A DNA stretch of 64,000 nt from Alcanivorax sp. S6407 (lineage in GTDB: Bacteria; Pseudomonadota; Gammaproteobacteria; Pseudomonadales; Alcanivoracaceae). A program made the translations under genes and the position numbers. The notes beneath the pieces were generated by a model. It saw only the letters and a list, made by a program, of their open reading frames with translations. It was not told the DNA's origin and ran no database searches. This document shows positions 36,378-46,375 of this stretch, one piece after another. The stretch spans positions 79,073 to 143,072 of the forward strand of contig NZ_JALKBH010000008.1 of NCBI RefSeq assembly GCF_023016115.1, given 5' to 3'. The first letter of the stretch is position 1. The number at the start of each line of letters is the position of its first letter.

Positions 36378-39262
36378 TATTGGCAGGCTTCGCAATCCGG
36401 ATCATCGATGGAGCAGGCCTGCGGCACGTCGGCGGCCTGGCTGAACTCCGCCGGTTCTTCTTCCACCTTGGAAGAAACGCGGTTGAGCTTGCCATCGTTG
36501 ATGGTGGATTTTTCTGCCTGGGTCGCACCGATGGCGCGCAGGTAGTAAGTGGTCTTGAGACCCAGCAACCAGGCCATCTTGTAGGTTACGTCCAGCTTCT
36601 TGCCGTTGGCTTCCGCGATGTACAGGTTCAGGGACTGGGCCTGATCGATCCACTTCTGGCGGCGGCTTGCCGCTTCCACAATCCAGCGGGTCTCCACTTC
36701 AAAGGCAGTACGGAACTGCTCTTTGAGATCGGCAGGAATACGCTCGATGGGCTGCGCAGAACCGTCGTAGTACTTCAGGTCGTTGACCATCACGTTGTCC
36801 CACAGGCCGCGCTCTTTCAGGGCGTGTACCAGGTACGGGTTCACTACCGTGAACTCGCCGGACAGGTTCGATTTCACGTACAGGTTCTGATAAGTCGGCT
36901 CAATGGATTGTGAAACCCCGGTGATGTTGGCAATCGTCGCGGTGGGCGCGATGGCCATCACGTTGGAGTTACGCATGCCTTTTTTCGCCATCTCGCGCAC
37001 GCTGTCCCAGTCCAGGGTCTGGCTGCGATCGACTTTGCAGTATTCCTCGCCACGCTGGTTCACCAGGATATCGATGGAGTCGATCGGCAGTACGCCCTGG
37101 CTCCACAGGGAGCCGTCGAAGGTCTGGTAGGCGCCGCGCTCTTCGGCCAGTTTGGCGGAGGCCTGAATGGCGTAGTAGCTCACTGCTTCCATGGAGGTAT
37201 CCGCGAAGGACACTGCATCGGAAGAAGCGTAGCTGATGCCTTGCTTGTACAGCGCATCCTGGAAACCCATGATGCCCAGGCCCACCGGGCGATGCTTCAT
37301 GTTGGAGTTTTCTGCCTGCGGCACACTGTAGTAGTTGATGTCGATCACGTTATCCAGCATGCGCACGGCGGTGTTAATGGTGCGCTGCAGCTTGTCGGTG
37401 TCGAGACCGTTTTCGTCCACGTGCTGGGCCAGGTTCACGGAACCCAGGTTACACACGGCGATTTCATCCTTGTTGGTGTTCAGGGTGATCTCGGTGCACA
37501 GGTTGGAGGAGTGCACCACGCCCACGTGCTGCTGCGGGCTGCGCAGGTTGCACGGATCCTTGAAGGTGAACCACGGGTGGCCGGTTTCGAACAGCATGGA
37601 CAGCATCTTGCGCCACAGGTTGATGGCGGGAATGCGCTTGAACAGCTTCAGCTCGCCGGAACGGGTCTGCTCTTCATAGGCCAGGTAGGCTTTCTCGAAG
37701 GCTTCGCCGTACAGGTCGTGCAGGTCCGGGGTGTCGTTGGGGCTGAACAGGGTCCAGTCTTCTTCGTTCAGCACACGCTTCATGAACAGGTCGGGAATCC
37801 AGTTGGCGCTGTTCATGTCGTGGGTACGGCGACGGTCGTCACCGGTGTTCTTGCGCAGCTCGAGGAATTCCTCGATGTCCATGTGCCAGGTTTCCAGGTA
37901 GGCACAGACCGCGCCCTTGCGCTTGCCACCCTGGTTCACGGCCACGGCAGTGTCGTTGACCACTTTCAGGAAGGGCACCACACCCTGGGATTTGCCATTG
38001 GTACCTTTAATGTAGGAGCCCAGTGCGCGCACCGGAGTCCAGTCATTACCCAGGCCGCCGGCAAACTTGGACAGCATGGCGTTGTCCTGGATGGCACCGT
38101 AGATGCCGTGCAGGTCATCGGGCACGGTGGTCAGGTAGCAGCTGGACAGCTGCGGACGCAGGGTGCCGGCGTTGAACAGGGTGGGGGTAGAGCTCATGTA
38201 ATCGAAGCTGGAGAGCAGGTTGTAGAACTCGATGGCGCGCTCTTCCTTGTTCTCTTCTTCGATGGCCAGACCCATGGCGACACGCATGAAGAAGCACTGC
38301 GGTAGTTCGATGCGGGTGTCGTTATGGTGAATGAAGTAACGGTCGTACAAGGTCTGGAGGCCCAGGTAGGAGAACTGCAGATCGCGGTCGCCCTGGATGG
38401 CAGCACCCAGACGGGCCAGATCGTACTCACCCAGTTTCGGGCTCAGCAGCTCCAGTTCGATACCCTTGGTGATGTAGGCGTTGAGAGCATCGCTGTACAG
38501 TGCATTCATTTCTTCCTGGTTGGCGCGCTCGGCCACCTCCAGGTACTGCAGCGCTTCGGCGCGGATCTTGTCCATCAGCAGGCGGGCAGTGACCAGGGAG
38601 TAGTTGGGCTCCACTTCGATCAGGGTGCGCGCGGTCATCACCATGGAGGTGTTGACGTCGTTGATGGAGACACCGTCGTACAGGTTCTTCACGGTTTCGG
38701 TGATGATCTTGTCGGCGTGGACATCGTCCAGGCCTTCACAGGCGGTGCGGATAAGATGCTCGAGGCGGCCCATGTCCAGCGGCGCCTTGCTGCCATCTTC
38801 CATGGTCACGGACATTTCCACCTTGTGGGTGGGTTCCGGGAACTGGCTGGCCTGCTCAGCACGCTTCTGCGCCTGACGGTCACGGTACAGCACGTAGTCA
38901 CGGGCCACCTTGTGCTCGCCATTACGCATCAGGGCCAGTTCGACCTGATCCTGGATTTCTTCAATGTGGATGGTGCCGCCGGAGGGCATACGGCGCTTGA
39001 AAGTGGCGCTGACCTGCTCGGTGAGGCGCGCCACGGTTTCATGGATACGGGAAGAGGCGGCTGCGGTGCCACCTTCTACCGCCAGGAATGCCTTGCTGAT
39101 GGCGACGGTAATCTTGTCGTCATCGTAGCTCACTACCTTGCCGTTACGCTTGATCACGCGCAGCTGGCCTGGTGCGGTATTGGCGATGTTCTGGTCCTGG
39201 CCAGCATCGTCGCCCGCGGCCCCGGTGGGGTTCTGTGGGTTCTGATTCATATCCGTTTGCAT
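36377..39262 (-). CDS. nrdA: Ribonucleotide reductase class Ia, alpha subunit
   Basis: The 961-residue protein reduces ribonucleoside diphosphates to deoxy forms. The N-terminus has an ATP-cone ('LRVIKRNGKVVSYDDDKI', about 35-125) and a second cone-like region ('MEDGSKAPLDMGRLEHLI', about 150-240), as in Pseudomonas NrdA. The catalytic barrel holds 'NLCTEITLNT', 'PNDTPDLHDLYG' and 'GLGIMGFQDALY', and the C-terminal shuttle pair is in 'DDPDCEACQ'. ATG 39262 is chosen (GGAGAGGG site); a longer in-frame reading lacks support. It is followed by nrdB. An NrdR-type box lies upstream. Confidence 0.96.
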   Translation of the reverse strand: MQTDMNQNPQNPTGAAGDDAGQDQNIANTAPGQLRVIKRNGKVVSYDDDKITVAISKAFLAVEGGTAAASSRIHETVARLTEQVSATFKRRMPSGGTIHIEEIQDQVELALMRNGEHKVARDYVLYRDRQAQKRAEQASQFPEPTHKVEMSVTMEDGSKAPLDMGRLEHLIRTACEGLDDVHADKIITETVKNLYDGVSINDVNTSMVMTARTLIEVEPNYSLVTARLLMDKIRAEALQYLEVAERANQEEMNALYSDALNAYITKGIELELLSPKLGEYDLARLGAAIQGDRDLQFSYLGLQTLYDRYFIHHNDTRIELPQCFFMRVAMGLAIEEENKEERAIEFYNLLSSFDYMSSTPTLFNAGTLRPQLSSCYLTTVPDDLHGIYGAIQDNAMLSKFAGGLGNDWTPVRALGSYIKGTNGKSQGVVPFLKVVNDTAVAVNQGGKRKGAVCAYLETWHMDIEEFLELRKNTGDDRRRTHDMNSANWIPDLFMKRVLNEEDWTLFSPNDTPDLHDLYGEAFEKAYLAYEEQTRSGELKLFKRIPAINLWRKMLSMLFETGHPWFTFKDPCNLRSPQQHVGVVHSSNLCTEITLNTNKDEIAVCNLGSVNLAQHVDENGLDTDKLQRTINTAVRMLDNVIDINYYSVPQAENSNMKHRPVGLGIMGFQDALYKQGISYASSDAVSFADTSMEAVSYYAIQASAKLAEERGAYQTFDGSLWSQGVLPIDSIDILVNQRGEEYCKVDRSQTLDWDSVREMAKKGMRNSNVMAIAPTATIANITGVSQSIEPTYQNLYVKSNLSGEFTVVNPYLVHALKERGLWDNVMVNDLKYYDGSAQPIERIPADLKEQFRTAFEVETRWIVEAASRRQKWIDQAQSLNLYIAEANGKKLDVTYKMAWLLGLKTTYYLRAIGATQAEKSTINDGKLNRVSSKVEEEPAEFSQAADVPQACSIDDPDCEACQ

Positions 39263-39892
39263 GGTGCCCTCTCCGTTGTCGTGCTGTTCTGTCTGTTTGT
39301 CTTGTGTGGTGTTGTCCGGTTGCGTGGGGTTGTGAACCACGCAAAACGCCACGGCGCTACGCCATGGCGTGAAAAACTGGGTCGCTGCTGGAGCTGTTTG
39401 TCGGGTCCGGATGGTGGACCACTATATATTGTGTCTTTTCCATGACGCTTTCCCCTTCCCTGAGTGCCTTGTTGCCGCTAAATTGCTGATCGGCGGGCAC
39501 TTTTTCCCGTTATTGTTGGTCTTGCGATTGGGGGTCGGCGGCCTTGTGAAAACCCAATATGTTGGGGTCGCCGATCAGGATCAGTACAAGTTATAGTTGC
39601 TCCCCTCGTTTTGCAAGCACTTCGCCTGGGGAAATTTTGTGGATAACTTGTGGAGCGATGTGAGTGCATTTTGCGGGCACTGTCCTTGTGCAGGGCGGCA
39701 CTAGATCTTGTGTTTGTCAACGCCAAAATTGGGGTATGAATACCGTTCGAACAGAAGTGCGACGTTTACAAGGTTGCCGTGGGCTGTGCGTATGCGTATA
39801 AACGTGCGATAGGGATACGTTTTTGACAGTGACCGGGTTGGTCCTGACAGGAAACGACAATAACGATACAAATCGATAAGGATAAGGACGGG
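39263..39892. other. 630-bp divergent intergenic region between nrdA and response regulator
   Basis: No gene is supported. It should hold the promoters of nrdAB (minus) and of the two-component operon (plus). NrdR-like palindromes are seen at 39419-39434 and, weaker, at 39551-39566 and 39698-39713. A direct run near 39780-39850 is AT-rich and fits a promoter for the regulator gene. Confidence 0.6.
39419..39434. promoter_or_regulatory. NrdR box upstream of nrdAB
   Basis: CCACTATATATTGTGT matches the NrdR consensus acaCwAtATaTwGtgt in nearly every position. It lies about 160 bp upstream of nrdA. NrdR boxes normally come in pairs about 31 bp apart; a close second box at that spacing was not found, although weaker look-alikes occur at 39551 and 39698. 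Confidence 0.6.
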
Positions 39893-40615
39893 ATGACAAC
39901 GGTGCAGGATAACCCGCCAGCCATCATGATCGTGGAAGATGATGAACGTCTTGCCGATCTCACCTGTGAATATCTGCAAGCCAACGGTCTCGATGTCACT
40001 GTCGTCAGCGATGGTGAGGAAGCGATTCGTCGCATTCGGGCCGAACAGCCGGATCTGGTGGTGCTGGACCTCATGCTGCCGGGCGCCGATGGCCTGACGG
40101 TATGCCGCGAAGTACGTAGTGCCTACAAGAACCCTATCCTGATGCTCACCGCCCGCACCGATGACATGGATCAGGTGCTGGGTCTGGAAATGGGCGCGGA
40201 TGATTATGTCGCCAAACCGGTAAAACCCCGGGTGCTGCTGGCACGGATTCGTGCGCTGCTGCGCCGGGTAGAAACCGACAACGAGCGCGACAACTCGCCG
40301 GCACGGCTGGAATTTGGTGCGCTGGTGATCGACAACTCCGCCCGGGAAGTGACCCTGGCCGGAGAGTCGGTGGACCTGACCAGCGCAGAATACGATCTGC
40401 TCTGGCTGCTGGCTTCCAATGCCGGCACGGTGCTTTCTCGCGAGACCATTTTCGAGAAATTGCGCGGCATCCAGTACGATGGGCAGGATCGCTCCATCGA
40501 CGTGCGGATTTCCCGTATTCGTCCCAAGGTGGGCGATGATCCGGAGAACCCGAAGCGTATCAAGACGGTGCGCTCCAAGGGCTATTTGTTCGTCAAGGAA
40601 ATCGGCGCGGCCTGA
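39893..40615 (+). CDS. OmpR-family response regulator, RstA-like
   Basis: The 240-residue protein has a receiver domain (about 10-122: acidic pair in 'IVEDDERLADL', phospho-Asp in 'VVLDLMLPG', Lys in 'VAKPVKPRVLLARI') and an OmpR winged-helix DNA-binding domain (about 140-235: 'LDLTSAEYDLLWLLASNAG'-type and 'RSIDVRISRIRPKVGDD'). It resembles RstA. The ribosome site AAGGA is upstream of ATG 39893. The sensor kinase gene follows after 36 nt, so they form a two-component operon. The signal is unknown. Confidence 0.92.
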   Translation: MTTVQDNPPAIMIVEDDERLADLTCEYLQANGLDVTVVSDGEEAIRRIRAEQPDLVVLDLMLPGADGLTVCREVRSAYKNPILMLTARTDDMDQVLGLEMGADDYVAKPVKPRVLLARIRALLRRVETDNERDNSPARLEFGALVIDNSAREVTLAGESVDLTSAEYDLLWLLASNAGTVLSRETIFEKLRGIQYDGQDRSIDVRISRIRPKVGDDPENPKRIKTVRSKGYLFVKEIGAA

Positions 40616-40651
40616 TCGCTTGCCGCGCTGTGACGCAGGGTCGGGTGACCT

Positions 40652-42268
40652 TTGAATAGTATCTTTGTGCGGCTCTACGGCGGGCTGCTGTTGGCGCTGT
40701 GCTTTATCGGTGCCATCACCTATGCCTCCGTGCAGCTGGTCAATCAGTATCGGTCCGATATCTACCGGGAAGAAATGGCGCGCGGTACCTTCTACCTGAT
40801 GGCAGAGGGCTACCAGCGCTATGAGCCGGCGGAGCGCGAGCGCTGGAGCAAGGTGCTTACCCAGCTGTTCGGTGCCACCATTGAACTCAAGGATTCGGCG
40901 GAGCTTAACCTCGGTTATCGGGAAGCGCTGCACCTGAGTGAAGGCCTGGTGGTAATGCGCCTCAATGATAGTGAGGGTTTTGCCGATATCCTCTTCCAGC
41001 TGCCCGGCGAAGATGCCTTCATTGTCACCCGCATGACCAAGGTGTCCGAGCAGCAGGCCCGGGCTACTGCGGTCTTGATCCTCAACCATCTTTCCCACTT
41101 CCCGGAAGAACAATGGCAGACGGCGCTGGCCGGGCTGCAGCAATTCTTCGGCTATGACTTGGCCATGGTGGACCGGGACGCCCTGGAGCTGGATGCCGAG
41201 CAGGAGCAGCGGCTCAACCGCCGCGAGGTGGTGATTGCCCTGGATGACAGCACCCGCAGTGATTCCAGCATTCGTATCTACGCCCCTGTGGCGCAGACCG
41301 GCATGTTGTTGGTGATCGGTCCACTGACCCTGTTCGATCAGTTCCCGATTGAACTGTTACTGGTGGCGGGTGTGCTGAGTCTGCTGGCGGTGGCGTTGGC
41401 TACCTATCTGCAGGTCAGCCCCCTGCAGCGGCGGCTCAAGCAGCTGGACCGGGCGGTAAGCCAGCTGGGCTCCGGGGATCTGGGCGCCTATGCCAATATC
41501 GAGGGCAGTGATGCTATCGGCCAGGTGGCGGCCACCTTCAATGGCATGACGGCGCACATTCGGCGGCTGATCGAGTCGCAGCGGGAGATGACCCGGGCGG
41601 TAAGCCATGAGCTGCGCACCCCGGTGGCGCGCCTGCGGTTCGGGCTGGAAATGCTGGCGGATATCGAGTCAGCGGACCTGCGTCGGGAAAAGCTCAATGC
41701 CCTGGATCATGACATCGAGCAGCTGGATCAGCTGATTGATGAGATTCTCACCTATGCCCGCCTGGAACAGGGCACCCCCAATATCGAATTCAAACCGGTC
41801 AACGTGACCGACCTGTGCGACCAGCTGCGCGATGAGATGGAAACCATTCGTGGTGTCACCCGCATTTCGGTGGAGAGTGATGCTGCTGCGCTGGAGGTGG
41901 AAGCGGAAGAGCGCTACCTGCATCGGGTGCTGCAGAATCTGGTCACTAACGCGCTGCGTTACGCGGCGTCTTCCATTGTCATGCGTATCGATACCGATGC
42001 CGACCGGGTAGTGATCCATGTGGATGATGACGGCCCAGGTATTCCCGAGCACGAGCGTGAGCGTGTATTCAAACCCTTCGCCCGACTGGACAAGAGTCGT
42101 CACCGCGCCAGTGGTGGCTATGGTCTCGGACTGTCCATCGTCAAACGGATCGTGGACTGGCACGGTGGTGACATCGTGGTGGAAGAAAGCCCGGAAGGCG
42201 GCGCCCGCTTTACTGTCACTTTGCCTGCGGTCCAGCAGGGGCAGCATGTGCTGGGACGGGTGAACTGA
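40652..42268 (+). CDS. Sensor histidine kinase, RstB-like
   Basis: The 538-residue inner-membrane kinase has a first helix (about 7-28), a periplasmic sensor region (about 30-225), a second helix (about 228-250), HAMP (about 252-305), HisKA with the phospho-His in 'SHELRTPVARLRFGLEML', and HATPase ('LVTNALRYAASS', 'DDGPGIPEHERERVFKPFAR', 'GGYGLGLSIVKRI'). The order and the style of the periplasmic part resemble RstB. The start is a TTG at 40652, with only a weak site; no better upstream start was seen. The gene stop is followed by a heptamer array (42272-42354). Confidence 0.92.
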   Translation: MNSIFVRLYGGLLLALCFIGAITYASVQLVNQYRSDIYREEMARGTFYLMAEGYQRYEPAERERWSKVLTQLFGATIELKDSAELNLGYREALHLSEGLVVMRLNDSEGFADILFQLPGEDAFIVTRMTKVSEQQARATAVLILNHLSHFPEEQWQTALAGLQQFFGYDLAMVDRDALELDAEQEQRLNRREVVIALDDSTRSDSSIRIYAPVAQTGMLLVIGPLTLFDQFPIELLLVAGVLSLLAVALATYLQVSPLQRRLKQLDRAVSQLGSGDLGAYANIEGSDAIGQVAATFNGMTAHIRRLIESQREMTRAVSHELRTPVARLRFGLEMLADIESADLRREKLNALDHDIEQLDQLIDEILTYARLEQGTPNIEFKPVNVTDLCDQLRDEMETIRGVTRISVESDAAALEVEAEERYLHRVLQNLVTNALRYAASSIVMRIDTDADRVVIHVDDDGPGIPEHERERVFKPFARLDKSRHRASGGYGLGLSIVKRIVDWHGGDIVVEESPEGGARFTVTLPAVQQGQHVLGRVN

Positions 42269-42271
42269 ATT

Positions 42272-42354
42272 TACGCACGACGCCTGATGCCTGACGCCGG
42301 ACGCCAAAAGCTTCCGGTTTGCTGCGTCGGGCGTCATGCATCCTGCATCCGGCT
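42272..42354. repeat. Heptamer-array inverted repeat (GACGCCT family) after the sensor kinase gene
   Basis: The left arm is GACGCCT, GATGCCT, GACGCCG, GACGCCA from 42279; the right arm is GCGTCGG, GCGTCAT, GCATCCT, GCATCCG. The loop is about 17 bp. It starts just after the stop codon at 42268. Confidence 0.85.
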
Positions 42355-42483
42355 TGAATTGTCCATCTAATTGTCCGTTATGGTGCAATCTGCCTTGGGG
42401 CGTTCGGGTAAAATGCGCGCCCCCGATACCGCCGGGACGTATTTGTCCGATCCCGCCAATACCGATAACAGGGAAGCCAAGTC

Positions 42484-43962
42484 ATGTCATACATTCTCTC
42501 CATCGATCAGGGTACTACCAGTTCGCGGGCCATCGTGTTTGATGGCGATGGCAAGGCGGTAGGGCAGGCGCAGAAAGAATTCGGCCAGCATTTTCCCCAG
42601 GATGGCTGGGTGGAGCATGACGCCAAGGAGATCTGGAACGATACCCTGACCCTGTGTCGCGAAGCATTGCGCAATGCCCATATTGAAGCGCAGCAGCTGG
42701 CGGCCATCGGTATTACCAACCAGCGTGAAACCACGGTGCTGTGGGACCGGAAGACCGGTGATCCGCTGGCCCGTGCCATCGTCTGGCAGGACCGTCGTAC
42801 CGCAGCCACCTGTAAGGCCTTGCGCGAAGCCGGCCACGAAGACCTGGTGCGGGAGCGAACCGGTCTGCTGCTGGATCCTTATTTTTCTGCCACCAAATTG
42901 GCCTGGTTACTGGACAATACCCCTGGCGCTCGCCAGCGGGCCGAAGCCGGGGAACTGGCTTTCGGCACTATCGATAGCTGGCTGCTGTGGCAGCTGACCC
43001 GCGGCAAGGTGCATGCCACCGATGCCACCAACGCTTCGCGCACCCTGTTGTTCAATATCCATACCCAGCAGTGGGATGAAGAGTTGCTGGATCTGTTCAA
43101 GGTGCCTGCCAGTGTACTGCCGCAAGTACGTGACAGTGCCGGTGACTTTGGCAAGACCTGCCCGGAGCTGCTGGGGGCGGCGGTGCCGGTGTGTGGCATT
43201 GCCGGTGACCAGCAGGCGGCGCTGGTGGGACAGGCCTGTTTCTCTCCGGGGATGGTGAAAAGCACTTACGGCACTGGCTGTTTCATGGTGATGAATACCG
43301 GTGACGCCGTGGTGTCCGAAAATCGCCTGCTCACTACTGTGGGCTATCGACTCAACGGCAAGACTACCTATGCGCTGGAAGGCTCCATCTTTGTGGCCGG
43401 GGCGGCGATCCAGTGGCTGCGCGATGGCCTCAAGCTGATTTCTGATGCCAGCGAAACCGAGGCCCTGGCACGCCGGGTCGGATCGGCGGGCGGTGTCTAT
43501 CTTGTGCCGGCGTTTACTGGTCTGGGTGCCCCGTGGTGGGACCCCCATGCCCGCGGGGCATTGCTGGGTCTGACCCGGGATACCGGCATTGCCGAGGTGG
43601 TGACTGCGGGCCTTGAAGCGGTGTGTTACCAGTCGCGGGATCTGCTGGATGCCATGGCGGCGGATTGCGGTACCCGTCCGACCACCCTGCGGGTGGATGG
43701 CGGCATGGTGGTGAACAACTGGTTGAGCCAGACCCTGGCCGATGTGTTGGGTGTCTGTGTGGACCGGCCGGTAGTCACCGAAACCACTGCCCTTGGCGCA
43801 GCCTATCTGGCCGGCTTGGGTTGTGGAATGTATCCATCGCTGGAGGCCATTGCCGGGCAGTGGCGCTGCGAGCGTGAGTTCACTCCGGCTTTGGGGGAAG
43901 AAGATCGTCAGCGCCGCTATGCCGGGTGGCGGGATGCGGTGGCCAGAGTGCGCCAGGAGTAA
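42484..43962 (+). CDS. glpK: Glycerol kinase
   Basis: The 492-residue FGGY-family enzyme phosphorylates glycerol to glycerol-3-phosphate. It shows the N-terminal ATP loop '[15 protein letters not shown]', '[16 protein letters not shown]', 'WQDRRTA', '[14 protein letters not shown]' and '[17 protein letters not shown]'. The length matches the family. AGGGAAG precedes the ATG. No glpF, glpD or glpR gene is beside it, so it appears to be a separate unit, in contrast to many glp operons. The 121 bp after the sensor-kinase repeat should carry its promoter. Confidence 0.97.
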   Translation: MSYILSIDQGTTSSRAIVFDGDGKAVGQAQKEFGQHFPQDGWVEHDAKEIWNDTLTLCREALRNAHIEAQQLAAIGITNQRETTVLWDRKTGDPLARAIVWQDRRTAATCKALREAGHEDLVRERTGLLLDPYFSATKLAWLLDNTPGARQRAEAGELAFGTIDSWLLWQLTRGKVHATDATNASRTLLFNIHTQQWDEELLDLFKVPASVLPQVRDSAGDFGKTCPELLGAAVPVCGIAGDQQAALVGQACFSPGMVKSTYGTGCFMVMNTGDAVVSENRLLTTVGYRLNGKTTYALEGSIFVAGAAIQWLRDGLKLISDASETEALARRVGSAGGVYLVPAFTGLGAPWWDPHARGALLGLTRDTGIAEVVTAGLEAVCYQSRDLLDAMAADCGTRPTTLRVDGGMVVNNWLSQTLADVLGVCVDRPVVTETTALGAAYLAGLGCGMYPSLEAIAGQWRCEREFTPALGEEDRQRRYAGWRDAVARVRQE

Positions 43963-44065
43963 ACGTACTGGCCGATTTTGGTCATGAATTCAGTGGCTTG
44001 CCGCGCGAAAGCGGGCTCATTTGGCGATGGGCGGTGTGTTTGGGTCGACGGCAAAACTGTGACGC

Positions 44066-44082
44066 AATACGTAATTAGTATT
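44066..44082. promoter_or_regulatory. Palindrome upstream of diguanylate cyclase operon
   Basis: AATAC-GTAATTA-GTATT is an inverted repeat with 5-bp arms in an AT-rich stretch 86-102 bp before the first diguanylate cyclase. It may be an operator; no regulator is identified. Confidence 0.3.
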
Positions 44083-44167
44083 AATGTGGACGTAACAATA
44101 ATACTAAATGGTCATCAATGCGCGGCCTTGGTAAGGGTGGGCTGGCTGCGCAACATCAGGTACCCGA

Positions 44168-45271
44168 ATGGATCATTCTTTATCCCTGCATCCGGCAACC
44201 CTGCAGTCACAACGCGTCCGCCGTGTACTGTTTGCCATCGTCATGGGTGGCAGTGCTCACACCCTGCTGTGCTGGATCGCCCTTCAGCTGGATTTCTTCC
44301 GCGGCGGTGATGCACTCTTCATTTCCCTGTTTTCGATTATCTGGGCTGGCCATGCCCTGTTCGTGACCTTTATGGTGCTGGGGCTGAATCGTCGCCTTGC
44401 CGAGCCGGCAATGATCCTGCCATTGATGGTGTGGTCCACAACCGGGTTGCTGGTCACTGCAGCGGTGGTGGATCAGGCGCGGCTGTGTGTCATGTTGATC
44501 TTCTTTGCCATCGTCCAGCTAGGGGTGTTGCAGGCCTCACTGAGGCAGTTCATTTTCCTGGCTGTGTATTGTGTGCTCGGCTACGCCATTGTGCTGGGCA
44601 TCGTCTGGATCTACTGGCCAGAAGTGGTGGATGTGCAGGGTGAGTGGATTCAGTGGGCCCTGTTTTCCGTGATGGTTCTGGGCGTGACACTGTTGGCAGC
44701 AGAAATTTCCAACATTCGTACTCTGTTGGGCAGGCGTAATGCCCAGCTTGCCGACGTGGTCGAGCGGATCCATGACATGGCCGTCAAGGACGAGCTGACC
44801 GGCTTTTACCGTCGCCGACACGCCATGGAGTTGCTGGGCAAGGCCTGCAGCCAGTCTGCCCGTGGCGCCTTTTCTCTGGCGGTAGCGTATGCGGATCTGG
44901 ATTTCTTCAAGCGCATCAATGACCAGTATGGTCATGGTATGGGGGATATGGTGCTGCAGCGCTTCGCCGAAGTGGTTAGTCGTCATCTCAGTGGTCAGGA
45001 TTTCGCAGCACGGCTGGGGGGGGAAGAATTCATGCTGGTGTTGCCGGTCAGTGATGAGCAGGAGGCTCGCCATCTGGTGGAGGGGATTCTCATGGGTATG
45101 CGCAGCCAGCGTTTTGCCGAAGCTCCTGATCTGACCGTCACCCTGTCGGCCGGGCTGGCTATGCTGGCCCCGGGAGAAAATCCGGCGCAGGTGATCAGAC
45201 GGGCTGATGCGGCCTTGTACCGTGCCAAGGAAACCGGCCGGGACAAGCTGGTGCTGGAGGCTAGGTCATGA
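44168..45271 (+). CDS. Membrane diguanylate cyclase (GGDEF), first of a tandem pair
   Basis: The 367-residue protein has about six hydrophobic helices (about 20-190) and a C-terminal GGDEF domain (about 205-365; 'KDELTGFYRRRHAMELL', 'YADLDFFKRINDQYGHGMGD', active-site 'RLGGEEFMLVLP'). It would make cyclic di-GMP at the membrane. The residues before the active site are 'SGQDFAARLGGEEF', so the inhibitory I-site RxxD is not intact (Ser in place of Arg). The last 4 bases of this gene overlap the start of the next (ATGA). Confidence 0.93.
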   Translation: MDHSLSLHPATLQSQRVRRVLFAIVMGGSAHTLLCWIALQLDFFRGGDALFISLFSIIWAGHALFVTFMVLGLNRRLAEPAMILPLMVWSTTGLLVTAAVVDQARLCVMLIFFAIVQLGVLQASLRQFIFLAVYCVLGYAIVLGIVWIYWPEVVDVQGEWIQWALFSVMVLGVTLLAAEISNIRTLLGRRNAQLADVVERIHDMAVKDELTGFYRRRHAMELLGKACSQSARGAFSLAVAYADLDFFKRINDQYGHGMGDMVLQRFAEVVSRHLSGQDFAARLGGEEFMLVLPVSDEQEARHLVEGILMGMRSQRFAEAPDLTVTLSAGLAMLAPGENPAQVIRRADAALYRAKETGRDKLVLEARS

Positions 45272-46371
45272 ACAGCGAGCTGCGCCAGGCGGAAAACCTG
45301 ACCGTCAACGAGACCCGCCTGCTCAAGCGTCATGGTCGCGCGGCAGTGGCAATCATGGCCATGCACACACTGCTGTGTCTGGTGTACTACCGCATGGGGG
45401 ATTTCCTGATTTCCCCGCAGTGGGGTGCTGCACTGCTGATCGGTGTCTGGGTGTCCATGGCCGGTTACCTGCTGCTGATGGCCAGCGGCCTGACCCTGCG
45501 TTTTCGTGATCCCTCACTGTCCCTGCCATTGATCGTGTACTGCATTGCCGTCTTCGTGGTGTCTGGCTATTACGTGGATGCTTTCCGACTCAGCGTGGTC
45601 ACGCTGTTTTTTGCGGTGCTGTTGCTGGTGTCCTTTCAGCTCAGTGGCAAGGTGATGATCGGTGTGGCATTGCTCTCCAGTGCCGCCTATGCGGCGATGT
45701 TGTGGCTGGCGGTGGATGATCGTGGGGTGCAGCTGAGCGTTTCTGTGGAGGCGTTGCAGTGGCTGGTATTCACCATGATTTCCATCAGCTTTGCGATCAC
45801 TGGTGGCGGAATCTACCGGCTGAAAAACAATCTTGCCGACAAGAACCGGGAGCTTGCCAAAGGCCTTGAACAGGTGCGGGAAATGGCCATTCGCGATGAC
45901 CTGACCGGGCTGTTCAATCGTCGCCACCTGCTGGAGATTCTGGAGCGCCAGAAAGCGCTGGCGGACCGCAAGCGGGTGCCGTTCTCTGTCTGTTATGTGG
46001 ATCTTGATCACTTCAAGCAGATCAACGACCGCTTCGGACATGAATGGGGCGACCGGGTCCTGCGACGTTTTTCTCAGGTGGTGCTTTCGGACATGCGCGA
46101 TGGCGACTACTTCGGCCGTCTAGGCGGAGAGGAGTTCCTGCTGATTCTGCCGCAGAGTACCGAGGAAGGGGCCTTGCTGGTGGCAGAGCGCTTGCGCAAG
46201 CGCTGGCGGGAAGAAGCGTTCTCCCAGGAAGGCGGCCCGGCCTCTGTCAGCCTGTCAGTGGGTGTCGCCGCCTACTCCGACAAGGAATCCATCGACGACG
46301 TCCTCAACCGCGCCGACCAGGGCCTGTACAAGGCCAAGAGTGAGGGGCGGGATCAGAGCAGGGTCGCTTGA
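45268..46371 (+). CDS. Membrane diguanylate cyclase (GGDEF), second of a tandem pair
   Basis: It has the same length (367) and architecture as the preceding gene: membrane helices (about 25-195) followed by GGDEF ('RDDLTGLFNRRHLLEILE', 'YVDLDHFKQINDRFGHEWGD', 'RLGGEEFLLILP'). Here 'RDGDYFGRLGGEEF' does contain RxxD, the product-inhibition I-site. The two proteins are paralogues, probably by tandem duplication, with different feedback properties. It is translationally coupled to the first through the ATGA overlap. Confidence 0.93.
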   Translation: MNSELRQAENLTVNETRLLKRHGRAAVAIMAMHTLLCLVYYRMGDFLISPQWGAALLIGVWVSMAGYLLLMASGLTLRFRDPSLSLPLIVYCIAVFVVSGYYVDAFRLSVVTLFFAVLLLVSFQLSGKVMIGVALLSSAAYAAMLWLAVDDRGVQLSVSVEALQWLVFTMISISFAITGGGIYRLKNNLADKNRELAKGLEQVREMAIRDDLTGLFNRRHLLEILERQKALADRKRVPFSVCYVDLDHFKQINDRFGHEWGDRVLRRFSQVVLSDMRDGDYFGRLGGEEFLLILPQSTEEGALLVAERLRKRWREEAFSQEGGPASVSLSVGVAAYSDKESIDDVLNRADQGLYKAKSEGRDQSRVA

Positions 46372-46375
46372 AGGG

